Assembly: GCF_000002425.4 (NCBI RefSeq)
Contig: NC_037262.1
Span: forward strand, 8,306,998 to 8,370,997
Origin: Physcomitrium patens
Lineage: Eukaryota > Streptophyta > Bryopsida > Funariales > Funariaceae
Length of the DNA stretch: 64,000 bases
Reading direction: 5' to 3'
Both the position numbers and the translations under genes were made by a program. This document shows positions 1 through 12,357 of this stretch, one piece after another (position 1 is the first letter of the stretch; each line of letters begins with the position of its first letter). The notes beneath the pieces were generated by a model. The model was not told where the DNA came from. It was given only the letters and a program-made list of their open reading frames with translations, and ran no database searches.

Positions 1-325
1 CCAGATTCTTCCCGTCATTCAATCTATCAAGGCGTAGAATCGCCTCGACGAGTCGCTGATGAGCCACGAGGTCCTGATCACTAGCTAAGGAAGATTTAGA
101 ACCCCGCGCTGGCCGAATCTTCTTCCTACAGCCTACCAAAACAGTTTTGTCAATAGAAAACCTGCCGCCCCAAGAACTGAACGAATTTCGAGTAGACTTT
201 GGGGAGGAAGTGGTCCTGGATGAGGCTGAGACCCTGCTCGCCCGCGCCGGAGAGGGCGATATACAGCAGCTGGTGCGCTCAGCATCGGAATCAGGGAGCG
301 AGAAAAGCTCACTGCTGTGTGGAAT
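1..325 (-). CDS. Partial coding exon of an unrecognised gene running off the left edge
   Basis: Read on the minus strand, a good acceptor (gttgcag) lies just before position 325 and the frame then stays open to base 1, so the gene continues outside the window. The translation starts serine-rich and ends in an amphipathic stretch containing DLVAHQRLVEAILRLDRL, which looks like a coiled or bundled helix. No family is recognised. The minus strand is preferred because its frame is open across the whole stretch, while the plus frame has a stop before about position 88. However, the plus strand is also open from about 88 to 392 with plausible codon use (it contains ENLPPQELNEFRVDFGEE), so the strand call is uncertain. 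Confidence 0.4.
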   Translation of the reverse strand, partial: MPHSSELFSLPDSDAERTSCCISPSPARASRVSASSRTTSSPKSTRNSFSSWGGRFSIDKTVLVGCRKKIRPARGSKSSLASDQDLVAHQRLVEAILRLDRLNDGKNL

Positions 326-1480
326 CTGCAACGATTCTCCGAGACTTGCCCGAGGAGACGACGAAGACTTCCTCACATCCACGATCTCGTAGAGATGGAG
401 AAACTTCTTCAGGGAGTGGCTGGGGTCATGCAAATCCCCAGCATTCCCTATGGAGCCCTGGTGGGAGATGGTCGCCGCCACAACCCCGGCTTTCTGTTGT
501 GCGTCTCCACACCTACTCAGGCAAACACCCATTGTGTCACCCTTCGTTTTATTCCAAAAGCAACCTCAGAATTCTACTTGTGAGACTTCAGGAATCCACT
601 ACAGATTGTGAAGGGTCCGTAGAGATGCAATTCTTCAATTGTGCGGTGTAATTATCAACCTCCTGCGCAAAGGCAAAAAGTCAAGACACTAGTGAATCGT
701 CACGTTCCTCCTCTGCGTATGAGTTGAACCCACCCTAACTCGATCAACCACCATTGCGACTCTGGACATCGCGATACAATTTTGTCACAATCACGGCGCT
801 ACGTAGGTGGGAAGCGCGAAACCACAATATCATGAGAAGGGACACCTGTGAATCTTCACACCTCAACTGCAATTCCTTGGTTGCTCTGATAGACGACCGA
901 GCGCAATCAACTTACTCAACCATTGATCGCGTCGAGCAAGACAATATACATCATGCAATGCCATACTTGCGATCATCTCCACCCTAAACACAGGCCAAAT
1001 AGCACCGGCACAGGAAGAAGAGTGAAACCACTTGTAACGTTCAACGCTCCCGAGCCTTCACATCTTCCAATCTCAGTCCTTATCTCACAAACCGTTCCTC
1101 ACATCCACACAATACGATAGAGCCTACTCCAATTTCGCTGCAGGCAAGATTATCACACAACGAGTGCGCTACAGCACACACACCCATCTCACCCGGAACT
1201 GAACCCAGAACACAACTCATATAGACCCCCCCCCCCCCCCCCCCCCATCAACAATGAACGAACGAATCAAGGAGACGTTGCAGGAGCATTAAAAATGATA
1301 CCCACACAATCACATAGGCATACACACACACACAAAGGCAGAACAATTTGAATTCGAAACCAGTTTTCAAAAACAACACTACATAGCTAGCATCATAATC
1401 ACGCTAAAACGTCACTCTCTCGAAACACCAACAATAACGGCACTGCAGGCTCCGAATCAGAGCTGGAGTAACTGCATCCC
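326..1480. other. Probable 5' flank or leader of the left-edge gene
   Basis: This stretch is richer in C and G than the following desert and has many CA-rich stretches. It includes a 21-base poly-C tract at 1226-1246. If the left-edge gene is on the minus strand, this is its upstream exon, leader and promoter region. No start codon or further exon could be fixed. The short open frames here have no recognisable product. Confidence 0.3.
1226..1246 (+). repeat. Poly-C tract, 21 bases
   Basis: An unbroken run of C on the plus strand (G on the minus strand) lies about 0.9 kb upstream of the left-edge exon as read on the minus strand. It is a simple homopolymer, probably length-variable. Confidence 0.9.
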
Positions 1481-1812
1481 CCTCTGTGTTTATTCTGTTC
1501 TTTTTCTTTTCCTCTGGTTTATGGTTAAAAAAACTTAGTATTCTAGCAATACAGATACACAGCCTCAAAGGGGTTTATAACTTATGGGCATGGCAGGGAC
1601 ATGAATGCAGCGATGGGATTAGTACAGAGAAGGGAAGGGGCATTCATTTTCATGCTCTTGTGCAGGCGATGTTTAACTTACTCAGCTGCTGTAGTTAACT
1701 CCCCTTCTCTCTTCCGCTTTATTATTATGTGTCTCTCAGGGTCTTCACTGGGAACAGCGCCCCATTACTGGGTCTCATTAACTCACACTCTGGGTCTCTT
1801 TTTTCCAAACCT

Positions 1813-1843
<31 letters not shown>

Positions 1844-4463
1844 CCCTTCCCTTCCCTTCACTTTTGTGCCTCGTTGGGTTCATTGGGGCACATTTTATTT
1901 ATTTATTTATTTTAATTTATTTACAATGAAATGGGTGTTTGGAGGTTCAGGGTGTGATCCTACTGTCATTCTGTAATGAAAATAACCCATGCATGGATGT
2001 GAGAAATGGCATTCTTTGTCACTGAAGATTGTTTCCTTTTGTTGCAAAAGTATTTATTTCAGGAGTGGTCAGAGTTTACTGTAATTTGGATGGTTGATGG
2101 GTGCATAGGATGTGTTTCATAATGTAAAAGCTTGTTGCTGTTGGTTAAATGCAAACAAAAGGTTTTGTGACTGTCCTTTGCAAGTTTGAGGTGTTTTGAA
2201 CTTTTAAAGAATTTTACTTTAACAAAATAAAATAATATAAAGGGAAGAATAAAGAAAAGAAAAGAGGAAATCTTTTGAATCCTTGCTTTGAAAGAAATGA
2301 TGTTATTTGGTTAAATCTTAAGAAATTTTAATTTGGATCAAATCACAGTTTTTAATTTTATTTATTTCTTTCTTTAGTTGTACAATTGGAAGTAGAAATG
2401 AAAATAAGTTTGTCTCAAGTGCTGTAAATTGTGTTCTTGATCCTTTTGACATTGTGATTTGCAAATGATCTTGTATTTTGGTACAATAATTATAATTATT
2501 GCTTTGGTTTTATGAAATTTATATTTACTTCTACTTCTTGAATTTTTAAAACTACTTAATCTGCTTATTTTTATATAAAGCATAAATTTCTGATTTTAAT
2601 AGATACGAAAAATTATATAAAGTAATATTACTATGTAAGATGGAAAAAAAATCTTCAATTTTTTGTTGTCCAGGAGTGTGTTTTTCTTGCTTTTTTTTTT
2701 TTTTCTCTTCTCTTATTATTATTATTATTTATATATACATATAATACAATTCTAACTATAAAAAAATGAGGTTAATTTTATGGGTTTGAATACAGAGTGG
2801 AAAAAAGAAATTGATATGTATATATATGTATAAAGACACATAATCTTTAAAATTTGCTCAAAGAAACTAATGGCACAAACCTTAACTACAAAATATGATA
2901 AATATATTTTTTGGAAATTTCTACTTTTACTATTATTAAAAAAAAACTGAAAACTTTATTTATCAGTTCACACTTAAATATATTTTAACTAAAACTTTCC
3001 ATCTGCTGTTATTTGTTTACATGTTTGAGTAACATTCAAACTTTTAAAGAATCAATTTCTTTCTTGCAATGCACAACCTTAAAATGGCATGTCAAAAGTA
3101 AAGTCAACATTCAAAATCAAACAAGAGATTCTACAATAAATCCTTGTCAACTTCTTTATTGAATCTTGTTACATTGTACCTTCCCTACACATATGGAAGG
3201 TACAATATAACACAATTCAATGAACAAACAAATGAACATACATCATCAATATTCACATATTTATTTTTATTAACTGTTCCATCCCATGATGGTCAGATCT
3301 TAATACCTAACTTTTTTCCTTGTTGCAACATCCTCATATTATGATTTAGTTCACAAGGTAAAATCAACTTCATGTCCATGACAAACCCATTACGCCAAAC
3401 AATGATACAAAAAACTTCATGGAGATAATGAGAGATTGCAATGGAATTTTACGCAACATGTATGAGAAGTGAGTCAGTATTGAGAGTGAAGAGAGAGCGA
3501 TAGAGAGAGAGAGATGTCATGGAGTGTGTGTTTGTTGTTAAATAAGAATAAATAAATGACCCAAGTGACGGGCCACTTACTGCAAAAGCTCTTGCAAGTC
3601 CATCTTCCCTACAGCGTAGTAACTAATGCATACCAAGCTTTTGTCTGCCCCGGCCTCAGGCAGCCAACTTGCTCATGTGGAAAAAAATGTTTTGGTTGGG
3701 AGCCGTCAAGTTTGGGCAGCCCGTGCTTTCCGAGGGAAGCAAAGCTGACATGGCACCCTTCATAAATCCCTGCCTTAGCCTTGGTTCACATTCATGAATG
3801 GGTGGCCCTTTCAACATGATGCTTTGATCTTATTTATTTCACTTCTGACTCTTTGGGGTCTTTTTTGGTAGCCCTGTGTGTGTGCACTTGAAACTTTACT
3901 TCTTTGTACCTCCTCTCTGTTTCCTTTCAAACTTTTTTATTTATTTTCACTTACATTTGATCTTTTTAAACTTTTAGAATGAATTGTTTGTATGTATGTA
4001 TGTGTGTGTACATATGGAAGTAAAATGAAGTGGATTAACCTTTTGCAATAACAACAAACACTGTAGGTTCTGCATGTTTGATATGTGTTTAGACTGCTTG
4101 GTGTTTGCAATGCCATTAAATAAGAATAATTTTACCTTGAAATTTTATTGCTGGTAAAGTTTTATAATTTGCTGCATTATGATTTACTGAATATGAATGT
4201 ATAATAAAAAAACACTTAACAAAACACTTAAAAAAAACACTTAAAAAACACACTTAAAAAAAACTAAAAAACACATAAGAAAATAATTTGTTGAGTGAAT
4301 GGCACATTGGGGTGGCAGTAGCAAAAAACTATGGTGACATTATCACTACCCTTAATAGAATATTATATTTTGAAATAAATATAAAATAAAAACATAAATT
4401 ATGAACTGGAAGTTCATGTGATGAATGATATGTTACCACTCTGAACATTTATACATTTATACA

Positions 4464-4499
<36 letters not shown>

Positions 4500-4641
4500 T
4501 GGCATAAAATTTATTCGTATCCTAGGATTTTAAAATTAGCATTGGACCTGTATATGAATCAAACAATTTGAAATTAATGTGCACCCATGTTGCTACTACA
4601 CATCATTCAGAGAAGTAACAGTAAATCTTAACTTATTGAAT

Positions 4642-4685
<44 letters not shown>

Positions 4686-5329
4686 ACAATTTTGAAGCAA
4701 CTCATTATCAATGATCACATTGTCCCCATGCCACTCCATGAGCATTAATTTCCAGTAATTACTGAATTTTCAATCTCATCTTCCATCGATTCACACACAC
4801 ATTTTTGCGTATAAAGCAAGATTGGTGGGATTTAGAGTTGTTACTTTTCCTTGTTTTTGTTTGAGCTCTAAAGTTCTACAAAACTAACATACTCACAAGA
4901 ATGAAACTGAATCCTTCTCATGTCTTGCAGATAGCACTTGACTTGACCAAAAACTGCCAACGCTCACTCTTTCAATGATAAAACCAAATTTAATCTTTTA
5001 AGTGGCTCGAAACAACGGTTGTATAAGAGAATAGTAGCAGAAATGCATATAGTAGCAGATGCATTTCTACCTACAAGACAATATAATACAAATATGAGCT
5101 TGAACCTATGTATATTTGAAGAGACCTAAAGGTAGCAAAGCTTTTTTGAGTGGAAAGTGGAACTTAAATACTCTCGAGCGTAACTAAGGTATTTCAATGC
5201 AGACACCTTGGCAAGAAAGAGGGGGAGAGAGAATCTTATAATGAAAATTTTTTGGTGACCTGCGCAGGAACGTGGACAAGACTACTCGTGACAGGAATAA
5301 ATCCTACGTTTCTGTAAAATACATGGAAG
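1481..5329. other. AT-rich intergenic stretch without a recognisable gene
   Basis: It is strongly AT-rich, with poly-T at 1815-1843 followed by TTCCC repeats, poly-A at 4465-4495 and 4649-4681, and a degenerate (AAAACACTTAA) motif near 4205-4260. A GA-rich tract near 3480-3515 precedes a small GC-richer islet at about 3543-3790. Open frames are short and compositionally biased. No coding gene is supported. The right end should hold the 3' untranslated region of the CemA-like gene. Confidence 0.6.
3543..3790. other. GC-richer islet in an AT-rich desert
   Basis: About 250 bases of near-balanced composition stand out from AT-rich flanks. They contain short self-complementary pieces: AAGTG and CACTT around a 6-base loop near 3560, and GCTTCC-type arms around GAG near 3726. 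An open frame of 69 codons starts at 3556 but shows no family features. It could be a small non-coding RNA, a gene remnant or a short element; nothing decides between these. Confidence 0.25.
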
Positions 5330-6457
5330 TCAATGCCGCTGCATTTCCCGAAATGTTGCACTTGCGGACGGAGAAAGAGTTCTAAAAAAGCGAAACACCT
5401 GCATCAGGCACTCTTCATTGTGAGAACAATGTAAAATCCAAGGAAACCCATGCCAATGGGCACATGAGCCTGATAAAAGCTTGCGTGGAACCTTCACAGC
5501 CTCCACTTCACAAGAGAGCAAACTGAAAAGAGGTTTGTGAAGTTGATATCTGCAGAGAAATTCAGCACGTACCAGGATCTCCCAGGCTATGCATGCAATC
5601 CGTGCGACCAGCTAATTTGTACAAAGGTAACTACAATATTTTGTTTAAACGACAGGAAACCGTCTCTAAGCTGCAGATAAGTTGCAAAGCTCGCTAACGT
5701 TGCATCTACGAGAAACTCCATCGGTTACAAAGTAATCTGAAAAGTGGATGAGCATCAGCGATTTATACTACATATCATTTGCAAGCAGTTAGTTACATAC
5801 CCAGAGCTTGAAGCATGCATCGATTGTCACAGGCACAATGGCTACAAATATGTAAATGGCCGCTTGTGAGACTTCAATTCCGTAATGCTCAAGGACCATC
5901 TCTGAGACTGTTTCCCAGCCTGATTCTGAATGGTATCTGCAACAGTGTCAACACCAACCAGGGTCAGGAAGAGCACTTACACAACTGTAGGGAAAGCTGA
6001 TCACCTTTGGACCGAAAACCATAATTTTATATTTATGACAGCTTGGGTGAAAGCTCCCGTCAGCATAGTTGTGGGTTTACATGCCTCTGAATAATTCTAC
6101 AATATGCCATTCCTTATCAAAACTTAGAACGAAAACGACTTGAAGCAAGCCAAATAGGGATACTGTAACAAGGATACGTTTGTAATTGTTTGAAGCACCG
6201 GATGTAGGAAACAAATCTCTGCATGCATTATTAATTGATAAAAGCAGAAATAACCCCGAACAAAAACTTAGCTCCTATTAAATAGCGACAGCTACACGGT
6301 CTCTTCCTTACCCTAAAAATATGTCCGTGAGCAAAATGATAATGAAAGCCTTCCCAGTATCTGAGATGTTTGTAAACAAACGTTCACCTGTCAACCTCAT
6401 GATAGCGACCTGCGGAGAGCATCCAACATGTAACTGTTAAAAGTGAATGATCGACAG

Positions 6458-6490
<33 letters not shown>

Positions 6491-8668
6491 AGAGAAACAT
6501 GTGCAACTTCAAATCAGAACAAAATGCCAATGATCCAGGAAGTCGAACCTGCTGGGGGTTGAATACTAACAAAAGTAGAATCGTCAGTCCTGCAATAAAG
6601 TCAGACCCAAGCGAAGCAAAAGCCTGCCTATTCTCCAGTCTGTACTCCTCTCGCAGCTCTAACCTGAATTCACCAACTTCAAGCGTCAGTACCATTGAAT
6701 CACACGTTTCACTGAACACTAGAAGAATCCTCAAGGTTTTCTATGATCGCACACTTCTTCACATACATTGTAATCAGCGTCACCACCATTGCCGAATTCG
6801 ACGATCATATTATACATTAAGTAGAATAGCCAGGCATCATTTGATTTGAAACATTGACTTCTAGAAATGTATGTAGATCTTCTGGTGCAATCTTTTCATA
6901 ATCTATCCTGATTACAATAACCACAAGTCACCTGGCGGTCATATTTAAGGAACACACGTGCCTAATATTCAAGTAAGCTCAAACTTTACATTCCCATAAA
7001 ATACAACGATATAGGGTGCTGAGGGAACTCATAATAGCGGAGTAACGTACGCTTCCTCGCGAATATGCTCAGATAGCTCGTCATCGGAAAGAGAAGGCGC
7101 TTTACCGATCTCAGCCTCAAATCGCAGACGTTGGCGTTCTAACTTGAGTGATTCGATTATTTTCAATTTTTGAGATTCCCTCACATCTAAAATCTTTGCA
7201 GCTAGTGGAACTTTTTCCACATACCTGCATGCCAAAAATTCGTGAGTTTACTGATTCAACATTGCCTAATTACGTGCTAGCTTACATACGATAAGAAAAC
7301 AAGGGAAATTACGCTATTATTCAATATTCTGGAGAGAAAGTGCAAGAAAATAGCCAAGTCACTTACGTTTGCAAAAACGGAACCAACACATGATCATGAA
7401 TGGTGAAGTCTGTGATCCACGGTAAAAAAATGAGAACTCCTACAAATTTGGCCTGTAAAAGACAACGTGATCAAATGAGGACACTTGCTAAACTTTAGGT
7501 TTGCCATCTGAGTGTGTGTTGGGATACCCCTCAGGCTATCAATAAGCTCTTGATAAGGTGAGGTAGATTGAAATGAATTTCATGAAAATGAAAATTTGAA
7601 TTATCTAATATGTACGAAAGGCAAGAATGATGGTTGTCACTACATCTCAAAACCCAAAACCCAAAACCCACACGTACATCTGACAGAATTTTGAATTTAC
7701 AAATGTGCTCAAGTGTCTAAAAAAGAGTGGAAAATGGAGCCAAGCATAAGAGTCCAATGACTGCAGCTGTAGAAACGTGAGGAAGATGCTGGCTTTACAG
7801 TGGTTTGAGAAGTAAATTTGAAAACCCGCTCTTCGAATTGGAGATCGTCCACAACTTCATCTTCGGGTTCAAAAATACGAAACAAGAGTTCCTTAATGGT
7901 TCTCTTCATACCCCGCTCTGGTTTTGAGGGAGGGTCACGAGGTACCCCGTCCTTCTCCCAATTGGAAGAAGGCTCATACCACCCATCCATTCTTCCAGCC
8001 AAATTGTCCCCATACTGATTCCAGCTATCATCCAGCCAATCCTCCCAATCTCTACTGTCTGGGTCAGCTCCAGAGGCTTGATAGTCCCGCAAATCGTTTT
8101 GTGCTTCATTCTTAATCTTCCACCTGAAGAACCGTCTGTCGTTCTCAAGCATTTCATCCACCGCGTCTGCTTCGCCAACAACCGCATCTGCCCTTTCTTC
8201 AAATTGTATGCCATCCTCATACATTCTAGGAATTTCCAATTCATCAGCAATATCATGATCAATATCCAAATCTGGGATTTCAATGCTCTCAAAGAGGAAC
8301 CTCCTGAACCAAGATCTCCGCGGAGGAGTAGGTGATCCGGCAGCACGAGCTTCCACGAGCCCCCGCGAGCTCTTCCATCTTGTTCCACTTAAACCCAATT
8401 GAAATTCCAGTAACCTCTGAATGTGGGAATCCCTCCTCAAACCTCTGTCTAATCCAACACGTGAAAATTCGCCTTGCAATGGGAAACAATTTCTTACCCC
8501 CCAATACCCTTTCCCGATGCCTAACGTCAACCCGATGTTCCAATCGTTGGGGCAATATCCTTTCCCCGCCGCTGGACGACATTGCGCCTTCTTCCTCGAA
8601 CAGTGAAATCTTCGGATCTTCGACAGAGAAGCAGTGTTCGGAAGGACCCAACGATGGAGCTCTGTCAT
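5330..8668 (-). CDS. DLDG1: CemA-like chloroplast envelope protein (DLDG1-like)
   Basis: This is a nuclear homologue of plastid CemA/Ycf10, matching Arabidopsis DLDG1, which acts in chloroplast proton homeostasis under changing light. Seven coding exons join in phase: 8668-7799, 7452-7367, 7224-7051, 6663-6549, 6409-6312, 5936-5801 and 5398-5330, giving 515 residues. The basic N-terminus (MTELHRWVLPNT onward) fits a transit peptide and is followed by a long acidic region rich in tryptophan. Membrane segments are visible at about residues 291-305 (AKFVGVLIFLPWI), 398-412 (FIAGLTILLLLVF), 434-446 (AFIIILLTDIFLG) and 470-490 (AAIYIFVAIVPVTIDACF). The hallmarks FTIHDHVLVPFLQTYVEKVP, GYHSESGWE and DACFKLW are present. 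The product should sit in the inner envelope. Start and end codons are clear. Confidence 0.9.
6458..6486 (+). repeat. Poly-A tract inside an intron of the CemA-like gene
   Basis: A run of 29 A residues on the plus strand is poly-T in the sense direction. It lies in the intron between the 6663-6549 and 6409-6312 exons and could lengthen a natural polypyrimidine stretch. Confidence 0.9.
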
Positions 8669-9669
8669 GCTGCTGAATCACCATGCTGAGACAACGTAAA
8701 ACCACCAATTGCGACGCACCAGATAGCGCTTGATCATCTTCCCTCGTGGCTAAACCATCTCCTTGTGGCCGTGATCACGGATGACCTACCCACAACGACT
8801 CTAGAATCGTCACAACCGCATTTCAACACGTATCGTTACAACTACAAGTACAAATACCCGAAAAGCTAACCCTCTTTTCCACCATAGCAGGGTAACAGAG
8901 CCAAGGGCCCACAGTCATCTATCACCATTCCACATCCCAGAAAGGATAGGGCTACCCGAGTGCCACCTCCGTCACTTTGCACACCTGTTGCCCAAACAAA
9001 CTCACTTGCAGATAGATTAGTACACCCACAATTGAATCACAGGCGCCATTATCATCATGGCGCCGAGAATATAATTTCAGAAACTGAGATAATAAATAAC
9101 TCTTCAGTTGCACAAAACCAAAGCCACATGCCATGCAGCCACTTGACGGTGGCTGCCAATCCTCCAGAAATACCTAAAATGTGCACGACTCTGTACCCCA
9201 CCTGCTCAAAGCTCACGGATGCGTAGCCTCAGACTTTCTTCCTATTCAGCAGCTTCTAAAATGTCCTGCTGTTCTCCTGGAAGCGCGCGCATTCTGTCAC
9301 CTTCAATTTTCAAAGCTTGCAATATCAGTTTGAAGAGTAAAGAATTTTTGTGTAGTGGAATGGAATGCTCCACTATATACGGATTGATAACAGGGACAAC
9401 GAGTGCATAACCGGCGACATAGAGAACGTGCGTCGGGTTGTATGGCCGAAGGGCGCTGGAAGACAGGAGTCAGACTTGAGTTTATGAGAGAAAAGGGCCG
9501 AGATTAAGAACAGAGGACGAGGAGAAAGACTCGGACGAGCGTCTGGACGTGAGGCAGTTTGTAGGTTCTGGCTGGGAAAGTAGCGTACGCGGCAGAGATC
9601 GCAGAGGGGGGCGCAAGAAGACGAGTTCGGCATTCATAATTTGGCAACTGTGGGACTCGGTGAGTAAGC
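8669..9669. promoter_or_regulatory. Divergent intergenic promoter region
   Basis: About 1.0 kb separates the start codons of the CemA-like gene (minus) and the aldose epimerase gene (plus). It must hold both leaders and both promoters. Composition is close to that of the genes. A GCGCCATTATCATCATGGCGC palindrome-like element near 9043-9063 has 7-base arms around a short loop. No TATA box could be assigned with confidence. Confidence 0.4.
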
Positions 9670-11983
9670 ATGGGTGTGAGCAAGGGCAACTTGACGGAAG
9701 AGTGCGTTGGAGATGGGGTGTTCCTCTATACTTTGGAGCGCGGGGGCGTGCGCGCCGTCTTCACCAACTGGGGCGCCACGCTCATGTCGCTGTGTGTGCC
9801 TGATGCACGAGGTAACCATGCGTGTCTGTAACCTCGATTGGCCTTTGTTTGTTTGGCAAGCTGGGATACTGCGTCCATCTCGGTTCGTTGTGTCGGCAAA
9901 AATTGTGGTCTACGAAGATAACAACAATGGAGGAGTTGGAGCCTTGTGTGTCGATCGTCTTGCGTCCTGAAGAAAACGACGTGGCGGTCATTTATGAAGC
10001 AAGATACTCGTTGATCGGGCATGTTCGTCGATGTAATGTAGCATATGCACGATTGCACGTGGGAAATTTGGGGGGAGGGGGGGGGGGCTGGAAATTTACA
10101 TGTTAGATGGCTGCGTCGGGGTTCGTTTTCTGGTCTCCGAATATGGTTTTGCTGTTGGGTCGAAGAAAATAGTTAGAGGATTAGTTGCCTGGGTGACTTA
10201 AACGTTTCTCCGTCGTCAGTTCTCAAGAAGCTCCTCACAGCTGATTCTGTTATCGGAGGATGGATCTCCGAAGCACATTCCTTAGGTGGGGTATCGCTTC
10301 GTGCGTAGTCACACGTTGAAGTGGCGCAACCAAGCACCTTTTGTGACGAATCTATTCGTCGCTTCTCAAACTTCGACCAACGGCGTTGATGTGAGGTTGC
10401 CCACGAAGGGTCATGATATGCCACTGCAAATTCTGTGATTCAGTATCGCTGCGTATGAAATAAACCATTGGATTGTTCAGTTTCGAGCTAGCCACGAGAA
10501 ACCCTACCGTACGCGGACAAGTAGTGTCAAGAATATTGTGCTGAGCTTCTCAGCTTTGTGATATCGGTAAGAAAATTGTAGAATTATGAGATGCTGATTT
10601 CGTTATTGGACTTGAATTGCAGGAGAAATCGGTGATATTGTCTTGGGTTTTGACACCTTGGGCCCTTACACGGTAACCCATGCTTTTAATTCTCTTCAAT
10701 CACCATCTCAGAGACTGCTTTTACTGTTGTATATCGTGTGTAAGAATAGTCTATTTTCTTATGAGTCTGGGTCCACTTAAAGGTAACGTTCTGTACTGTA
10801 ATCAAACTATGCCGTGGCGGCCGGTGAGATCAGGATGGCACATCACCATATTTTGGAGCAATAGTTGGTCGCGTTGCAAACAGGATCGCGCGCGGCACTT
10901 TCATCCTCGATGGGGAGCGCTTCACATTGCCAGTTAACAATGGACCCAACTCCCTGCATGGTTAGAGTACTTTAACTGGAACACATTGCTCACTTGGTCA
11001 ATTGTAATCATTCTGTTTATCCAGTTGCATCGGAGACTCTTCACGTATATATCACATGTTTGCTCAGGTGGTTACGTCGGGTTTGACAAAGTTTTGTGGG
11101 AAGCGAGGAAGGTGACGGACGGCAATGGCCCTTCAGTACAGTTCACTTACCACAGCCATGACGGTGAACAAGGTACTCATATGTGCTTCTTATTACACAG
11201 ACGACGCATTCCTCCAGCATATTCATTCAATTATTTGTGTCAACAATACAATCCTGATTCAAGTCATGTGCACTCATGCAATTTTCTGTTGATTGTTGCT
11301 TCTTTTGGACAGGGTATCCGGGTGACCTTGATGTCTCCGTGACTTACACCCTAAGCAGCGATTGTGAGCTCCGGACAGAAATGGAGGCCAAGCCAGTGAA
11401 CAAGGCTACTCCTGTGAATCTTGCCCAGCATAGCTATTTTAATCTCGCGGGCCATGGAAGTGGGGATGTGCTTCAACACCGTGTGCGGTTATGGAGCACA
11501 AGCTACACTCCCCTGGACGACACCCAAATTCCAACGGGTGAAATTGTACCAGTTCGAGGCACCGCGTTTGACTTCACTGAAGAGGCATCCATCGGCAGCC
11601 GCATCAACGACGTCCCTGGAGGATACGACCACAACTTCGACCTCCGAAGCGGCCTCGAAGATCCTGCAGGGGATTTGCATCCTTTGAATGGAGGTGACTT
11701 GCTCGGGGATGGACTCCGCATCGCCGCCAAGGTCTGGGACCCCGTTAGCAGGCGCGCCATGGAGGTCTTCACCACGGCACCTGGAGTCCAGTTCTACACC
11801 GGCAACTATGTGGATGGGATAGTTGGCAAAGGCGGAGCTGTGTACAACATTCACGCAGGCCTGTGCCTTGAGACTCAAGGATTTCCTAATGCTGTCAACG
11901 ACTCAAGGTTTCCTTCCATCATTGTCCGCCCCGGTGAAACCTACAGGCATGTCATGGTGCACAAATTCTACACCCAGTCTTGA
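9670..11983 (+). CDS. Aldose 1-epimerase (galactose mutarotase family)
   Basis: The enzyme interconverts alpha and beta anomers of glucose, galactose and similar sugars. Five exons join in phase: 9670-9811, 10623-10672, 10834-10960, 11068-11172 and 11313-11983, giving 364 residues, the usual length. Family hallmarks are FGAIVGRVANRIARG, NGPNSLHGG (around residue 105), the catalytic histidine in NLAQHSYFNLAG (about His181), GGYDHNFDL, and the catalytic glutamate in LCLETQGFPNAVN (about Glu328). No signal or transit peptide precedes the domain, so a cytosolic location is likely. The start ATG directly precedes MGVSKGNLTEE, and the domain begins at once. Introns are short (107-811 bases) with normal borders. 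Confidence 0.95.
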
Positions 11984-12240
11984 GTAGTCGTGATGTTTTG
12001 AAGCCGATGCATACTCCTCGGAGGCTCTTCACAACTGTACATTCTCGTGAAGCTCTATTATGAGGAGGAGCGGAGCCAGCATGCAGCGGACTAACCTGGT
12101 TAGACTTCTTCACTTTTGTATAGTAGCGCGGAAATGACACCGTGAGGGTTCAGCTCTGGATTAAATGCCATGTTGTGCGAATGTGTACCAGGACAGGCTC
12201 ATCTGCGAATCATTAAACTTCGCAATCCATGCTATTTTTA

Positions 12241-12357
12241 ATCTTTGCCCTTGCGATCTTAGCTGTCTTCGTCATTCCTCTTGCAATTTATTCTATTTTG
12301 CATCTTTGCTCTTGCAAACTTAGCTATCATCGTCTTAGCTCTTGCAATCATTGTACG
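12241..12357 (+). repeat. Imperfect 61-bp tandem duplication downstream of the epimerase gene
   Basis: Two copies begin with ATCTTTGC at 12241 and 12302. Each continues with CTTGC..CTTAGCT, a TCGTC block and CTCTTGCAAT. The repeat lies 260 bases after the stop codon, so it is in or near the 3' untranslated region of the epimerase gene. Confidence 0.7.

Noticed and set aside
7906-8708. Other-frame open frames over the first exon of the CemA-like gene
   Set aside because: They are shadows of the exon, which is fixed by the transit peptide, phase and downstream CemA-like blocks.
11489-11878. Minus-strand frame of 129 codons opposite the last epimerase exon
   Set aside because: Shadow of the well-supported epimerase coding sequence with its catalytic motifs.
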